In this document: one piece after another, positions 27,632-36,544 of the stretch
Numbering within the stretch: the first letter of the stretch is position 1
How the letters are laid out: each line of letters opens with the position of its first letter
Assembly (NCBI RefSeq): GCF_037479095.1
Contig: NZ_JBBGZW010000001.1
Location: 4,216,001 to 4,280,000 of the forward strand
Source of the DNA: Pantoea nemavictus
GTDB taxonomy: Bacteria; Pseudomonadota; Gammaproteobacteria; Enterobacterales; Enterobacteriaceae
DNA: 64,000 bases
Reading direction: 5' to 3'
Notes under the pieces: generated by a model
What the model was told of the DNA's origin: nothing
Databases searched by the model: none
The model's input: the letters and a program-made list of their open reading frames with translations, nothing else
Program-made: the position numbers and the translations under genes

Positions 27632-27779
27632 GTTTGCCCTGTCTTTTATTGTTTTGTCGTTAAGTCATCTTTGCGGAAACACTGCTTTGCCACAATTATC
27701 AATTTATCGAGTAAGATTTGCTTTTATGGCAAAGCTAGCTTGCCCACTTTCGAGGCATGCACCACGATGAGGCACCCGC

Positions 27780-28706
27780 ATGTTAAGTAGTGAGATCCGC
27801 TATTTTCTCGCCGTCGCGAATACCGGCTCGCTCAGCGCCGCCAGCGAACAGCTGTTTGTGGCGGTGTCGGCGATTAGTCGACAAATTCAGCGGCTGGAGA
27901 ATCAGGTCGGCGTGCCGCTGTTTTCCCGTCACGCGCGCGGCATGGTGTTGAATGAGGCGGGCGAGATTTTTGCCCATCATGTGCGAAAGAATCTGCTGGA
28001 TATGGAGTATGCGCTGGCGGAAATTAAGGGCCTGAAAGCGGTGCGCCGCACGCTGATCCGCGTGGCCTGTACCGATGGACTGGCGTTTACCCTGTTGCCG
28101 CGCATGATTGCTGATTTTCGTAATGACAATCCTGGCGTGTTGTTCGAGATAAAAGTGGCGAGTACGCAAGGTGTGGCGGAAGCGCTGCGCAACGGCGAGT
28201 GTGATGTGGCGTTGCAGTTTAGCCTGCATGCCGAACGCGGTGTGGAAGTGATGGGATCCTGGCCGGCACCGGTGTTAATTGTGATGCATCAGTCGCATCC
28301 TTTAGCTACCACGCCACAGGTCACGCTGGCCGACCTCAGCCACTATCCGCTGGCATTACCGCAGCAGAACACCACGGTACGGCAGCTGTTTGAACTCGCC
28401 AGCCACATGAGCGGCTGCCTGGTGGAACCGGTAATGACCTGCGATACCTTCTCGATGCTGTTTCAATTCCTGCTACGCACGCCGCAGGCAGTAACCATTT
28501 GCAGCGCCTTTACCGTGCTGCAGGAAGCTGAAACGCACGGTTTGATATTGCGCTCGGTGGGCATTGATCAACTCAGCCAACGCACGTTGCAGCTACAGGC
28601 GCAATCAGGGCGGCCCCGTAGCGCCGCCCTGAATGTGTTTCTTTCGTTTCTGTTACAGCAGCTGGATGCGCTGGAGAAGCCGCTGCGCCAGCGCTGGCGT
28701 CCGTAG
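27780..28706 (+). CDS. LysR-family regulator, probable control of peptidase/MHS operon
   Basis: Transcription regulator, 308 residues, HTH at residues 1-45 (LSSEIRYFLAVANTGSLSAA and VAVSAISRQIQRLE), effector domain from about 90. It is divergent from the M20 peptidase with a 148-base gap, the usual arrangement for a LysR regulator and its target. The stop is one base from the end of the convergent dppA-like gene, so no terminator fits between them. Confidence 0.86.
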   Translation: MLSSEIRYFLAVANTGSLSAASEQLFVAVSAISRQIQRLENQVGVPLFSRHARGMVLNEAGEIFAHHVRKNLLDMEYALAEIKGLKAVRRTLIRVACTDGLAFTLLPRMIADFRNDNPGVLFEIKVASTQGVAEALRNGECDVALQFSLHAERGVEVMGSWPAPVLIVMHQSHPLATTPQVTLADLSHYPLALPQQNTTVRQLFELASHMSGCLVEPVMTCDTFSMLFQFLLRTPQAVTICSAFTVLQEAETHGLILRSVGIDQLSQRTLQLQAQSGRPRSAALNVFLSFLLQQLDALEKPLRQRWRP

Positions 28707-28707
28707 C

Positions 28708-30303
28708 TTAGTTCTTGATATCCACCGGATAGAAGATGTGTTTACCGAACGGATCGACCTGATAACCGCTCACCGATTTGCGTACCGGCTCGAAAATGGT
28801 TGAGTGCGCAATCATCACCGCTGGCATTTGGTCGTGCATCATTTGCTGTGCCTGCTGATAGAGCGCGACGCGTTTATCATGATTCTGCTCGGCGCGGGCT
28901 TCGGTGATGATTTTCTCAAACGGCTGATAACACCATTTGGATGAGTTGGAACCGCCATTCGCCGACGTACAGCTATACAGCGGGCCGAAGAAGTTATCCG
29001 GATCGCCGGTCGCGGTGGTCCAGCCCATTAATGCTGCCTGGTGTTCGCCGCCCTTCACGCGCTTAAGGTACTCGCCCCACTCATAGCTAACGATATTGGC
29101 TTTGATGCCCACCTGGGCCCAATCGGCCTGAATCATCTCCGCCATCCGTCGTGCATTCGGGTTGTACGGTCGCTGCACCGGCATCGCCCACAGCGCAATT
29201 TCGGTACCCGGTTTAATTCCCGCTTCCTGCAGCAGCGCTTTGGCTTTGGTGGGATCGTAGTCGTAATCCTTCAGGTCTTTATCCGCGCTCCACACGTCGG
29301 GCGGCAGAATGTTTTTTGCCACCGTGCCGGTGCCTTTGAAAATGGCATCAATGATCGCCTGCTTGTTAATCGCCATCGCCAGCGCCTGACGCACTTTGAC
29401 GTTATCCAGCGGCGCTTTGGTGGTGTTGAATGACAGGAAGCCGGTGTTCAGACCCGATTTCTGTTCAAGGGTCAGATCAGGATTGCTGCGCATCTTCTCC
29501 AGATCGGCCGGATTGGGGAACGGCATAATCTGGCACTCATTTTTCTCCAGCTTGGCGTAACGCACCGACGCATCCGGGGTGATGGAGAACACGATGCGAT
29601 CGAGTTTCGCCTTGCCCTGCCAGTATTCCGGGAAGGCTTTATAGAGAATGCGCGAATCTTTTTGATACTGCACCAGCTCAAACGGGCCGGTGCCAATGGG
29701 CTCCATATCGACTTTTTCTGGCGTACCCGCTTTCAACATCTGGTCGGCGTATTCTGCTGAGTGGATCGAGGCAAAATACCAGGCCAGGTCAGCGAGGAAT
29801 GGCGCTTCGGCATGCGCTAAGGTGATGCGCACGGTGTTGTCATCAACCTTATCAATGCCTTTGATCAGCTTCGCCAGCTCAAGGCTTTCAAAGTTGGCGT
29901 AGTTGCCGCCCGAGACGTTGTGGTAGGGATTTTTGGCGTCCATCTGACGCATAAACGAGAAGATCACGTCATCCGCATTGAAGTCGCGCGAAGGCTTAAA
30001 CAGTTTGTTGCTCTGGAATTTCACCCCTTTGCGCAGATGGAAGGTGTAAACCGTGCCATCCGGGCTGATGTCCCAGCTCTCGGCCAGGCTCGGCACCAGT
30101 TCGGTTGTGCCCGGGGTGAAATCAACCAGGCGGTTGAAAATCGGCACGGCGCTGGCATCCACGCTGGTGCCCGACGTGTACAGCTGCGGATTGAAGTTCT
30201 CGGGCGATCCCTCTGAACAATAAACCAGCGTTTTCGCCGAAACGCCGCCTGCTACCGCTAATCCGAGTGCCGTCAGCGTCAGTTTTGCCATCACTTTTTT
30301 CAT
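28708..30303 (-). CDS. DppA-like periplasmic dipeptide-binding protein
   Basis: Exported substrate-binding protein of the SBP-5 family, 531 residues. The signal peptide ends near GGVSA at residue 23. The mature start KTLVYCSEGSPENFNPQLYT and blocks such as FSITPDASVRYAKLEKNECQ and ALWAMPVQRPYNPNARRMAE are almost those of E. coli DppA; the Asp that fixes the peptide amino group is in GDPDNFF. No permease or ATPase genes follow, so it is a stand-alone paralogue that probably works with a Dpp-type permease encoded elsewhere. It could broaden peptide or haem uptake. Confidence 0.87.
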   Translation of the reverse strand: MKKVMAKLTLTALGLAVAGGVSAKTLVYCSEGSPENFNPQLYTSGTSVDASAVPIFNRLVDFTPGTTELVPSLAESWDISPDGTVYTFHLRKGVKFQSNKLFKPSRDFNADDVIFSFMRQMDAKNPYHNVSGGNYANFESLELAKLIKGIDKVDDNTVRITLAHAEAPFLADLAWYFASIHSAEYADQMLKAGTPEKVDMEPIGTGPFELVQYQKDSRILYKAFPEYWQGKAKLDRIVFSITPDASVRYAKLEKNECQIMPFPNPADLEKMRSNPDLTLEQKSGLNTGFLSFNTTKAPLDNVKVRQALAMAINKQAIIDAIFKGTGTVAKNILPPDVWSADKDLKDYDYDPTKAKALLQEAGIKPGTEIALWAMPVQRPYNPNARRMAEMIQADWAQVGIKANIVSYEWGEYLKRVKGGEHQAALMGWTTATGDPDNFFGPLYSCTSANGGSNSSKWCYQPFEKIITEARAEQNHDKRVALYQQAQQMMHDQMPAVMIAHSTIFEPVRKSVSGYQVDPFGKHIFYPVDIKN

Positions 30304-30429
30304 TAAGATCCTCGCTTTTTATTGACTTCCATGAGTCAGCTTCGTTATTTAATGTTCATCTGACTAATAAATAACATGATTTAACCAGCACGCGTACTAC
30401 CGACGCCGCAATGCTAATAAGGAATTGTG

Positions 30430-31656
30430 ATGACAGACCAACTTGCCAGCCAATTGACCCAGCGTTTTTACCGTTATCTGGCGGTTTCCAGCCAGAGCGA
30501 TGCCAAATCAACCACGCTGCCGAGTACGCCGTCCCAACATGCGATGGCGGAATTACTGGCAAAGGAGCTGGGCGAACTGGGATTGCAGGAGATTGTGATT
30601 GACCAGCACGCCACGGTTACCGCCGTCAAACCCGGCAATCGTCCTGCTGCACCGCGCATTGGCTTTATCACCCACATTGATACCGTGGATGTGGGCTTGT
30701 CGCCGGACATTCACCCGCAAACCCTGACGTTTAACGGGGAAGATCTGTGCCTGAATCGTACGCAGGACATCTGGCTGCGCGTGGCGGAACACCCGGAAAT
30801 CCAACCTTATCTGGGGCAAGAGATTATCTTTAGTGATGGCACCAGCGTGCTCGGTGCCGACAACAAAGCAGCGGTGACGGTGGTGATGACGCTGCTGGAA
30901 AACCTGCGTGGCGATCACGGTGATATCGTGGTGGCCTTTGTGCCCGATGAGGAGATTGGCCTGCGCGGTGCGAAAGCGCTCGATCTGGAGCAACGCTTTA
31001 ACGTCGATTTTGCCTGGACCATCGACTGCTGCGAGTTGGGTGAAGTGGTATATGAAAACTTCAACGCCGCCGCCGCTGAATTGGTGTTCACCGGCGTACC
31101 GGCGCATCCGATGTCGGGCAAAGGCGTGTTAGTTAATCCACTGCTGATGGCGCATGACTTCATCTCGCGCTTTGATCGCTTGCAAACACCCGAGCATACT
31201 GAAGGCCGCGAAGGCTATATCTGGTTCAATGATATGCATGCCAATGCCAGCCGCGCCATCCTGAAAGCCTCGATTCGCGATTTCGATCTGCAGGGTTTTG
31301 ATAAGCGGAAGCAGCAACTGGTGGAAGTGGCCGATGAGATTGCCGCGCGTTATCCCACCGGACATGTGGCGCTGACCATTAACGATACGTACAGCAATAT
31401 CAGTAATGCAATTGGTGAGGATCGTCGCGCAATTGACTTGATTTTTGCCGCGCTGGAACAAGTAGGCGTAGAACCAAAAGTGATTCCAATGCGCGGTGGC
31501 ACCGATGGTGCAGCGCTGTCAGCGAAAGGTTTGTTGACGCCGAATTTCTTTACCGGCGCGCACAATTTCCATTCGCGCTTTGAGTTTTTACCGGTTCCAT
31601 CGTTTGTGAAGTCGTATCAGGTAGCGGAAGCGCTGTGTTATTTAGCGGCGAAATAA
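30430..31656 (+). CDS. pepT: Peptidase T (tripeptidase) PepT
   Basis: Cytoplasmic M20 di-zinc aminotripeptidase, 408 residues as in E. coli, removing the N-terminal residue from tripeptides. Ligands: His/Asp in GFITHIDTVDVG, Asp in VLGADNKAAVTV, the EE pair in AFVPDEEIGLRGA, Asp in WTIDCCELGE, and the terminal His in FFTGAHNFHSRFE. The ATG at 30430 is preferred over the adjacent GTG at 30427 by length and by AAGGA spacing. A PepT of this kind is often FNR-controlled; I see no FNR box here. Confidence 0.93.
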   Translation: MTDQLASQLTQRFYRYLAVSSQSDAKSTTLPSTPSQHAMAELLAKELGELGLQEIVIDQHATVTAVKPGNRPAAPRIGFITHIDTVDVGLSPDIHPQTLTFNGEDLCLNRTQDIWLRVAEHPEIQPYLGQEIIFSDGTSVLGADNKAAVTVVMTLLENLRGDHGDIVVAFVPDEEIGLRGAKALDLEQRFNVDFAWTIDCCELGEVVYENFNAAAAELVFTGVPAHPMSGKGVLVNPLLMAHDFISRFDRLQTPEHTEGREGYIWFNDMHANASRAILKASIRDFDLQGFDKRKQQLVEVADEIAARYPTGHVALTINDTYSNISNAIGEDRRAIDLIFAALEQVGVEPKVIPMRGGTDGAALSAKGLLTPNFFTGAHNFHSRFEFLPVPSFVKSYQVAEALCYLAAK

Positions 31657-31663
31657 CACAAAA

Positions 31664-31687
31664 AAGGTCGTCATAAAAGACGACCTT
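31664..31687 (-). terminator. Terminator for the leftward amino-acid operon
   Basis: AAGGTCGTC-ATAAAA-GACGACCTT hairpin. Read on the minus strand it runs into TTTTTTGTG, so it ends the binding-protein operon coming from the right. Confidence 0.82.
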
Positions 31688-31699
31688 ACGATTAAATGG

Positions 31700-31726
31700 A
31701 GGTCGCCTTGTTTGGCGACCTTTTTT
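31700..31726 (+). terminator. Terminator of pepT
   Basis: AGGTCGCC-TTGTTT-GGCGACCT followed by a run of T. Together with the hairpin before it, this gives each convergent gene its own terminator. Confidence 0.85.
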
Positions 31727-31729
31727 ACA

Positions 31730-32509
31730 TTATTTGCTCGCTGACACGTCAATGCCAGGGAAGAATTTCGCCGCCAGTTTGGTAACGGTACCGTCGGTCT
31801 GCACCTTGGTGATAGCCGCATCCAGCGCTTGCTTCAGTGTGGCATCACCTTTACGCAGGCCAAAACCGATACCGGTGCCGAGAATGGTGTCATCCTCAAC
31901 CGGCTTACCGGCAAAGGCGAAGCCTTTACCCTGCGGCTTTTCCAGGAAGCCCGATTGACCCGCCGCCGACATCACCAACGTACCGTCGAGACGACCTGCC
32001 ACCATATCGTTATAAACCTGGTTCTGATCCTGGTAAGAGGTCACGGTTACGCCCTGCGCTTCCCAATGTTTCTTCGCGTAGGTTTCCTGAATCGAACCCT
32101 GCAGCACACCGATATTTTTGCCTTTCAGCGATTCCGCCGTTGGCTGCAGCTTTTCGCCCTCTTTCACGATCAGCATGGTGGGAATGCGGTAAATCGGCTT
32201 GGTGAAGTCGATGCTTTTGGCGCGCGCTTCGGTGATGTTCATCGCTGAGTTGATGGCATCAAACTTTTTCGCCTGCAGCGCCGGGATCAGCGCATCAAAG
32301 CTGCTTTCCACCCACTTACAGTCGAAGTTGCCAACCTGACAAATCGCTTTGCCCAGTTCGATATCAAAACCTTCCAGTTCGCCCTGCGCGTTGCGGCTTT
32401 CAAACGGCGGATACTGCGATTCCAGACCGTAGCGTAAGGTTTCCTGCGCCAGCGCGTGCGCCGAGGTCAGCATACCGAGAGCGACAAACAGTGCGTTCAA
32501 TTTTTTCAT
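31730..32509 (-). CDS. Polar amino-acid ABC transporter substrate-binding protein (SBP-3)
   Basis: Periplasmic binding protein, 259 residues, of the HisJ/ArtJ/LAO type. The signal peptide is MKKLNALFVALGMLTSAHAL, cut near AQA/ETLRYG. Family signatures: YGLESQYPPFESRN, then GFDIELGKAICQ and the Arg in MNITEARAKSIDFTKPIY that binds the ligand carboxylate. Cysteines in CQVGNFDCKW resemble the HisJ/LAO disulfide. The ATG at 32509 replaces a longer frame that enters the upstream gene. It lies 16 bases after an aminotransferase gene; no permease or ATPase is adjacent. A basic amino acid is the likely ligand, by family. Confidence 0.85.
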   Translation of the reverse strand: MKKLNALFVALGMLTSAHALAQETLRYGLESQYPPFESRNAQGELEGFDIELGKAICQVGNFDCKWVESSFDALIPALQAKKFDAINSAMNITEARAKSIDFTKPIYRIPTMLIVKEGEKLQPTAESLKGKNIGVLQGSIQETYAKKHWEAQGVTVTSYQDQNQVYNDMVAGRLDGTLVMSAAGQSGFLEKPQGKGFAFAGKPVEDDTILGTGIGFGLRKGDATLKQALDAAITKVQTDGTVTKLAAKFFPGIDVSASK

Positions 32510-32525
32510 TATATTTACCCCTAAG

Positions 32526-33692
32526 TTACCCTTTGACCCGGCAGAGCGCTTCTGCACCGGCCTGAAGTGTTGCGTCGTCTTTTGCGAATGACAGGCGAAT
32601 TAATTTATTGTCAGTGCCGTCCATATAAAACGCCGACAACGGGATGGTGGCCACACCGTGATCGACGATGAGACGTTTTACCATTTCGCTATCGCTTTCG
32701 TCACTGAAATGTCCGTAGCTGGCCAACATAAAGAATGAGCCGGCGCTCGGCAGCAGCTTAAATGGCGAATCCTGCAGCAATGTCAGCAGGCGATCGCGCT
32801 TCTCCTGATAGAACGGCGATAGCTGCAGATAGTTTTGCGGCTGTTGCAGATAGTGAGCAAAGCCGACCTGCATCGGCGTATCAGCGGCGTACATCATGAA
32901 CTGATGCACTTTGACGATCTCCTCCATTAACGCGGCCGGTGCCAGCGCATAACCGACGCGCCAGCCAGTAACGTGGAAGGTTTTGCCAAAGGAGGAAACC
33001 ACCACACTGCGCTGCGCCAGTTCTGGATGCGTCGCCATACCGCAATGCGTGCGGCCATCAAACAGAATGTGTTCGTAGACTTCATCAGACAGCACCACAA
33101 TATCGGTGTTGCGCGTCAACGCCGCGAGCTGATCCAAATCCGCCGCTGACAGCACCTGCGCGCTAGGGTTGTGCGGCGTGTTGATGATGATCATGCGGGT
33201 GCGCGGAGTAATGGTAGCGCGCAGTTCGTCCCAGTCGATGGCGAAATCAGGAACCTGCAACTTCAGGCCGATTGGCGTGGCGCCCTGCAAACGCACCACC
33301 GGCGCATAGCTGTCGAAGGCCGGTTCGAAGAAGATCACTTCATCGCCGGGATGCACCAGCGCCGAGATCGCCATGTAAATGCCCTGGCTGGCGCTGCCGG
33401 TGATCAACACTTCGCTGCCAGCATCATATTGCTGGCCATACAGCGTGTGGACTTTCTCGGCCAGCGCTTCACGTAGCGCCGGCAAGCCGGTCATCGAGGC
33501 GTATTGGTTGTGCCCTTCACGCATCGCTTTACTTACCAGCTCCACCAACTGCGGATCGCAGGGGAAATTCGGTGCGCCTTGCGAAAGGTTAATAGCCTGA
33601 TGTTGCGCCGACAGCTGGCCAATGACGCTAAAAATCGTCGTGCCGACATCAGGCTGTTTGGAAGAGATGTTAACACTGCTATTCAGGGTCAT
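32526..33692 (-). CDS. PLP-dependent class I/II aminotransferase, YbdL-like
   Basis: Cytoplasmic fold-type-I aminotransferase, 388 residues. The PLP lysine is in VVVSSFGKTFHVTGWRVGYA (about 235-254); other PLP contacts are NTPHNPSAQVL, LSDEVYEHILFDG and the carboxylate-binding Arg in KLIRLSFAK. It resembles E. coli YbdL (methionine or ketomethiobutyrate aminotransferase) at roughly half the positions by eye, and kynurenine aminotransferases. The ATG at 33692 with GAGG 6 bases upstream is preferred over earlier in-frame starts. It heads a two-gene operon with an amino-acid binding protein, which suggests uptake and transamination of one amino acid. Confidence 0.85.
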   Translation of the reverse strand: MTLNSSVNISSKQPDVGTTIFSVIGQLSAQHQAINLSQGAPNFPCDPQLVELVSKAMREGHNQYASMTGLPALREALAEKVHTLYGQQYDAGSEVLITGSASQGIYMAISALVHPGDEVIFFEPAFDSYAPVVRLQGATPIGLKLQVPDFAIDWDELRATITPRTRMIIINTPHNPSAQVLSAADLDQLAALTRNTDIVVLSDEVYEHILFDGRTHCGMATHPELAQRSVVVSSFGKTFHVTGWRVGYALAPAALMEEIVKVHQFMMYAADTPMQVGFAHYLQQPQNYLQLSPFYQEKRDRLLTLLQDSPFKLLPSAGSFFMLASYGHFSDESDSEMVKRLIVDHGVATIPLSAFYMDGTDNKLIRLSFAKDDATLQAGAEALCRVKG

Positions 33693-33818
33693 CGTTGCCT
33701 CAGAAAGTTGCATAACCACGTAATGAAAATAGATTTCTATTCAACGGCGTGTGGCTTGAGTCGACAAGCGAATTGTTGTCATAATAGCCATGATTAAAAA
33801 TCATAGCTTGAGGTTGTT

Positions 33819-34661
33819 ATGTCCCGCTCTGCTCTGCCGCTTAATGCCATTCATGCGTTTCTGGTTACCGCACGTCATCTTAATTTAACGCGCGCGGCTA
33901 GCGAACTGTGCATCACTCAGGGCGCGGTGAGCCGCAAAATTGCTACGCTGGAAAATTGGTTAGGATTCGCTTTGTTTACGCGCCATGCCCGCGGATTGCA
34001 TCTCACCGAGCAGGGCGCTGCCCTGCTGCCGGAGCTGCAGCAAGGATTCACCTTGCTGGTCAATGCCACCGAAAAAGCCAGCCGCAGCAACGCCTCCATT
34101 CGGCTCAAGGCACCGACCTGCGCGATGCGCTGGCTGGTGCCGCGACTGGTGGCGCTGGAGCAGCAGCGTCCTGACATTCACGTCGCTCTCACTACCACGC
34201 TCGATCATGGCTCACAGCTGGAGAATTTTGACGCGGCGATTGTGTTTGGACCAACGCCTGCGGGGGCAATTTGTCTGTTCGAGGAGCGTTTAACGCCGGT
34301 GATGGCCAGCAGCGTCACGCCGCCTGGACAGATTAGTGAATTGGCGAAGTTTACCTTCCTGCATCCCACACAGGATGTGCGCGACTGGCAGCTGTGGCTG
34401 ACAAAGCAATCTGCGGCGCTGCCAATGGCGCGCAATCAGCATTTCGCCACCATGGATTTAGCCATCAGCGCAGCGATTCAGGGATTTGGTGTCACGGTGG
34501 CGGATGTCACCTTAGTGCAGAATGATCTGGCGCATGGACGCTTGATTGCGCCGTTTGCCGCCAGTGTGGCAACCGGCGCGAGCTACAGCCTGTTACAGCG
34601 AGCGGAACAGGATGCGCCACCGTTCCTGCCGGAACTGGTGGCGTGGTTATCGGACGTTTAG
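33819..34661 (+). CDS. LysR-family regulator, GcvA-like
   Basis: Transcription regulator, 280 residues, HTH at 1-50 ([20 protein letters not shown] and [17 protein letters not shown]). The form of the N-terminus matches the GcvA/AmpR branch. It is divergent from the aminotransferase operon (126-base gap), its likely target. It ends sharing four bases (TTAG) with the convergent chemoreceptor gene. Confidence 0.86.
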   Translation: MSRSALPLNAIHAFLVTARHLNLTRAASELCITQGAVSRKIATLENWLGFALFTRHARGLHLTEQGAALLPELQQGFTLLVNATEKASRSNASIRLKAPTCAMRWLVPRLVALEQQRPDIHVALTTTLDHGSQLENFDAAIVFGPTPAGAICLFEERLTPVMASSVTPPGQISELAKFTFLHPTQDVRDWQLWLTKQSAALPMARNQHFATMDLAISAAIQGFGVTVADVTLVQNDLAHGRLIAPFAASVATGASYSLLQRAEQDAPPFLPELVAWLSDV

Positions 34662-36331
34662 AAAGAGACCCATTCGTCAGTGGTGGATTTCGGCTGAGCG
34701 CCAGCGGCGCCTGCCAGTACCGGACGACGCAGCGCGGTGGCCGCAGGTGCGACAACAACGCTGCTGACCGGCGTACTGTCCGACAGACGGAATCTGGCTA
34801 CTGATGCCTGCAGCTCCTGGGTTTGACGCTCCAGCGCGCTGGCAGCGGCAGACACTTCTTCAACCAGCGAGGCGTTCTGTTGCGTCACGCTGTCCATCTC
34901 GGTGACGGCGGTGCCGACCTGCGAAATGCCTTTGCTCTGCTCTTCCGAAGCCGCAGCGATGTGCTTCATGATTTCATTGACGTCCTGCACCGACTTAAGA
35001 ATATCGTGCATGGTGCTGCCCGCGCTGCTCACCAGCTCCGAGCCTCTCTCCACGCGCTGCACGGAGTCTTCAATCAACGTGGCAATCTCTTTTGCGGCAC
35101 CGGCGCTGCGCTGTGCCAGATTGCGCACTTCGCTGGCCACCACGGCAAAACCACGCCCCTGTTCACCGGCGCGCGCGGCTTCCACCGCAGCGTTCAGTGC
35201 CAGAATGTTGGTCTGGAAAGCGATGCTGTTAATCACATTGGTGATCTCAGCAATCTTCTTCGAACTGCCGGAAATGCCTTGCATGGTGGTGACGACTTCA
35301 CCCACCAGACGTCCGCCCTGTTGCGCGGTACCGGTAGCGGTTTCTGCTAACGAACTGGCCTGACGCGCATTATCGGCGTTAAATTTCACCGTGGCGGTGA
35401 GCTGCTCCATGCTGGCTGCCGTCTGCTCCAGCGCTGCCGCCTGCTCTTCGGTGCGTGATGAGAGATCGTTGTTACCGGACGAAATTTCTGCGGCGCCGCG
35501 ATAGATATTCTCGGTGCCGCTGCGAATGGCGCTTACCGCTTCACGCAGGCTGTCCTGCATTGCACTGAGTAACGGCACCAGTTTGCCGACGCAGTTGCGG
35601 CCAAACTCGGCCACCGGCTGACTGAGATCGCCCTGCGCAATGATGGCGAAGTGGTTGCGCACGCGCTCCAGCGGTTTTACCAGCATCGCGACCAGGTAAC
35701 GATCGGTAAACAGCAGGATGAACAAGCCAATCACCACCGCCACTAAAATAATCACTTTGGTAATGCTGGTGAGATGATCGACGGTGACGCGCGTCTGATC
35801 CAGTTTGTTGCCTGCGGCTTGGTTGAAGGCTTCTGCGCTGGCACCAAAAGCGCGGCTCAGCGGCGGCGTAACGTTATTGGCCTGCGCGCGATACGCATCC
35901 ACCGTGCCCTGTTGCGCCAGAGCAACCTGCGGGGCGATGCCTTCATCCAGCAGCTTTTGCCAGTTAGCAATCACGCTGTTGGCGGTCGCTTCGTCCATTG
36001 GACCGGGCGCCATGGTTTTGAACTGCGCCAGCAGATTTTTCATATTGTCGAGCGCTTGCTGCACCGGTGCGAAAGCATCGCCATTGACAGCGGCTCCCGA
36101 CGCACGGCCTTCCATCACGCGCGACAGACGCGTAACTACACGAAAATACTGGTCATTCCCTTTGCTCAATACCGTCATTTGATTAACCAGCTGGCGGTCA
36201 ATCTCGTTGCCCTCGCCGAGGGCGTTCAGTGAGTGGACGCTAAACAGCCCAACGGCACACCACAGCAGGCAAAACAGCCCGAGAATGGTGAGCATTACGG
36301 CGCGGATGGTGAAGTTTTTTAAGATACCCAT
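34658..36331 (-). CDS. Methyl-accepting chemotaxis protein
   Basis: Inner-membrane chemoreceptor, 557 residues. TM1 is about 10-32 ([20 protein letters not shown]), a periplasmic four-helix-type sensor runs to about 185, TM2 is about 190-210 ([16 protein letters not shown]), then HAMP and the signalling domain. The hairpin tip is conserved: [20 protein letters not shown] and [20 protein letters not shown]. The end DEWVSF fits the xWxxF tether used by CheR/CheB (NWETF in Tar/Tsr). A sigma-28 promoter lies upstream. The sensor resembles Tar/Tsr (LSRVMEGRA region), but key ligand arginines cannot be assigned, so the attractant is unknown. Confidence 0.9.
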   Translation of the reverse strand: MGILKNFTIRAVMLTILGLFCLLWCAVGLFSVHSLNALGEGNEIDRQLVNQMTVLSKGNDQYFRVVTRLSRVMEGRASGAAVNGDAFAPVQQALDNMKNLLAQFKTMAPGPMDEATANSVIANWQKLLDEGIAPQVALAQQGTVDAYRAQANNVTPPLSRAFGASAEAFNQAAGNKLDQTRVTVDHLTSITKVIILVAVVIGLFILLFTDRYLVAMLVKPLERVRNHFAIIAQGDLSQPVAEFGRNCVGKLVPLLSAMQDSLREAVSAIRSGTENIYRGAAEISSGNNDLSSRTEEQAAALEQTAASMEQLTATVKFNADNARQASSLAETATGTAQQGGRLVGEVVTTMQGISGSSKKIAEITNVINSIAFQTNILALNAAVEAARAGEQGRGFAVVASEVRNLAQRSAGAAKEIATLIEDSVQRVERGSELVSSAGSTMHDILKSVQDVNEIMKHIAAASEEQSKGISQVGTAVTEMDSVTQQNASLVEEVSAAASALERQTQELQASVARFRLSDSTPVSSVVVAPAATALRRPVLAGAAGAQPKSTTDEWVSF

Positions 36332-36388
36332 ACATAATCCCTTGGTGTGAAACGCGAAGGAGGCCCGATAAAATCGGGCATATTGCGT

Positions 36389-36415
36389 TTATCGGCATCG
36401 GATAAGGAAAATGTA
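36389..36415 (-). promoter_or_regulatory. Sigma-28 (FliA) promoter of the chemoreceptor gene
   Basis: On the minus strand, TACATTTT (36415-36408), an 11-base spacer, then GCCGATAA (36396-36389). The consensus is TAAAGTTT-N11-GCCGATAA: the -10 is perfect and the -35 matches 6 of 8. A start site near 36382 would give a leader of about 50 bases containing a short GCCCGAT/ATCGGGC hairpin (36363-36379). Confidence 0.8.
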
Positions 36416-36544
36416 ACGGTTTTGTAAGCTAATTAATTGCTTACTGACTGAGGTGAGTAAAAAGCACTTCTACGATTTATCAGCAGCATAGGCGCGAATT
36501 TGCCTTATAAAATCATTTGCGCAATTACACCATTAGCAGCCTCA

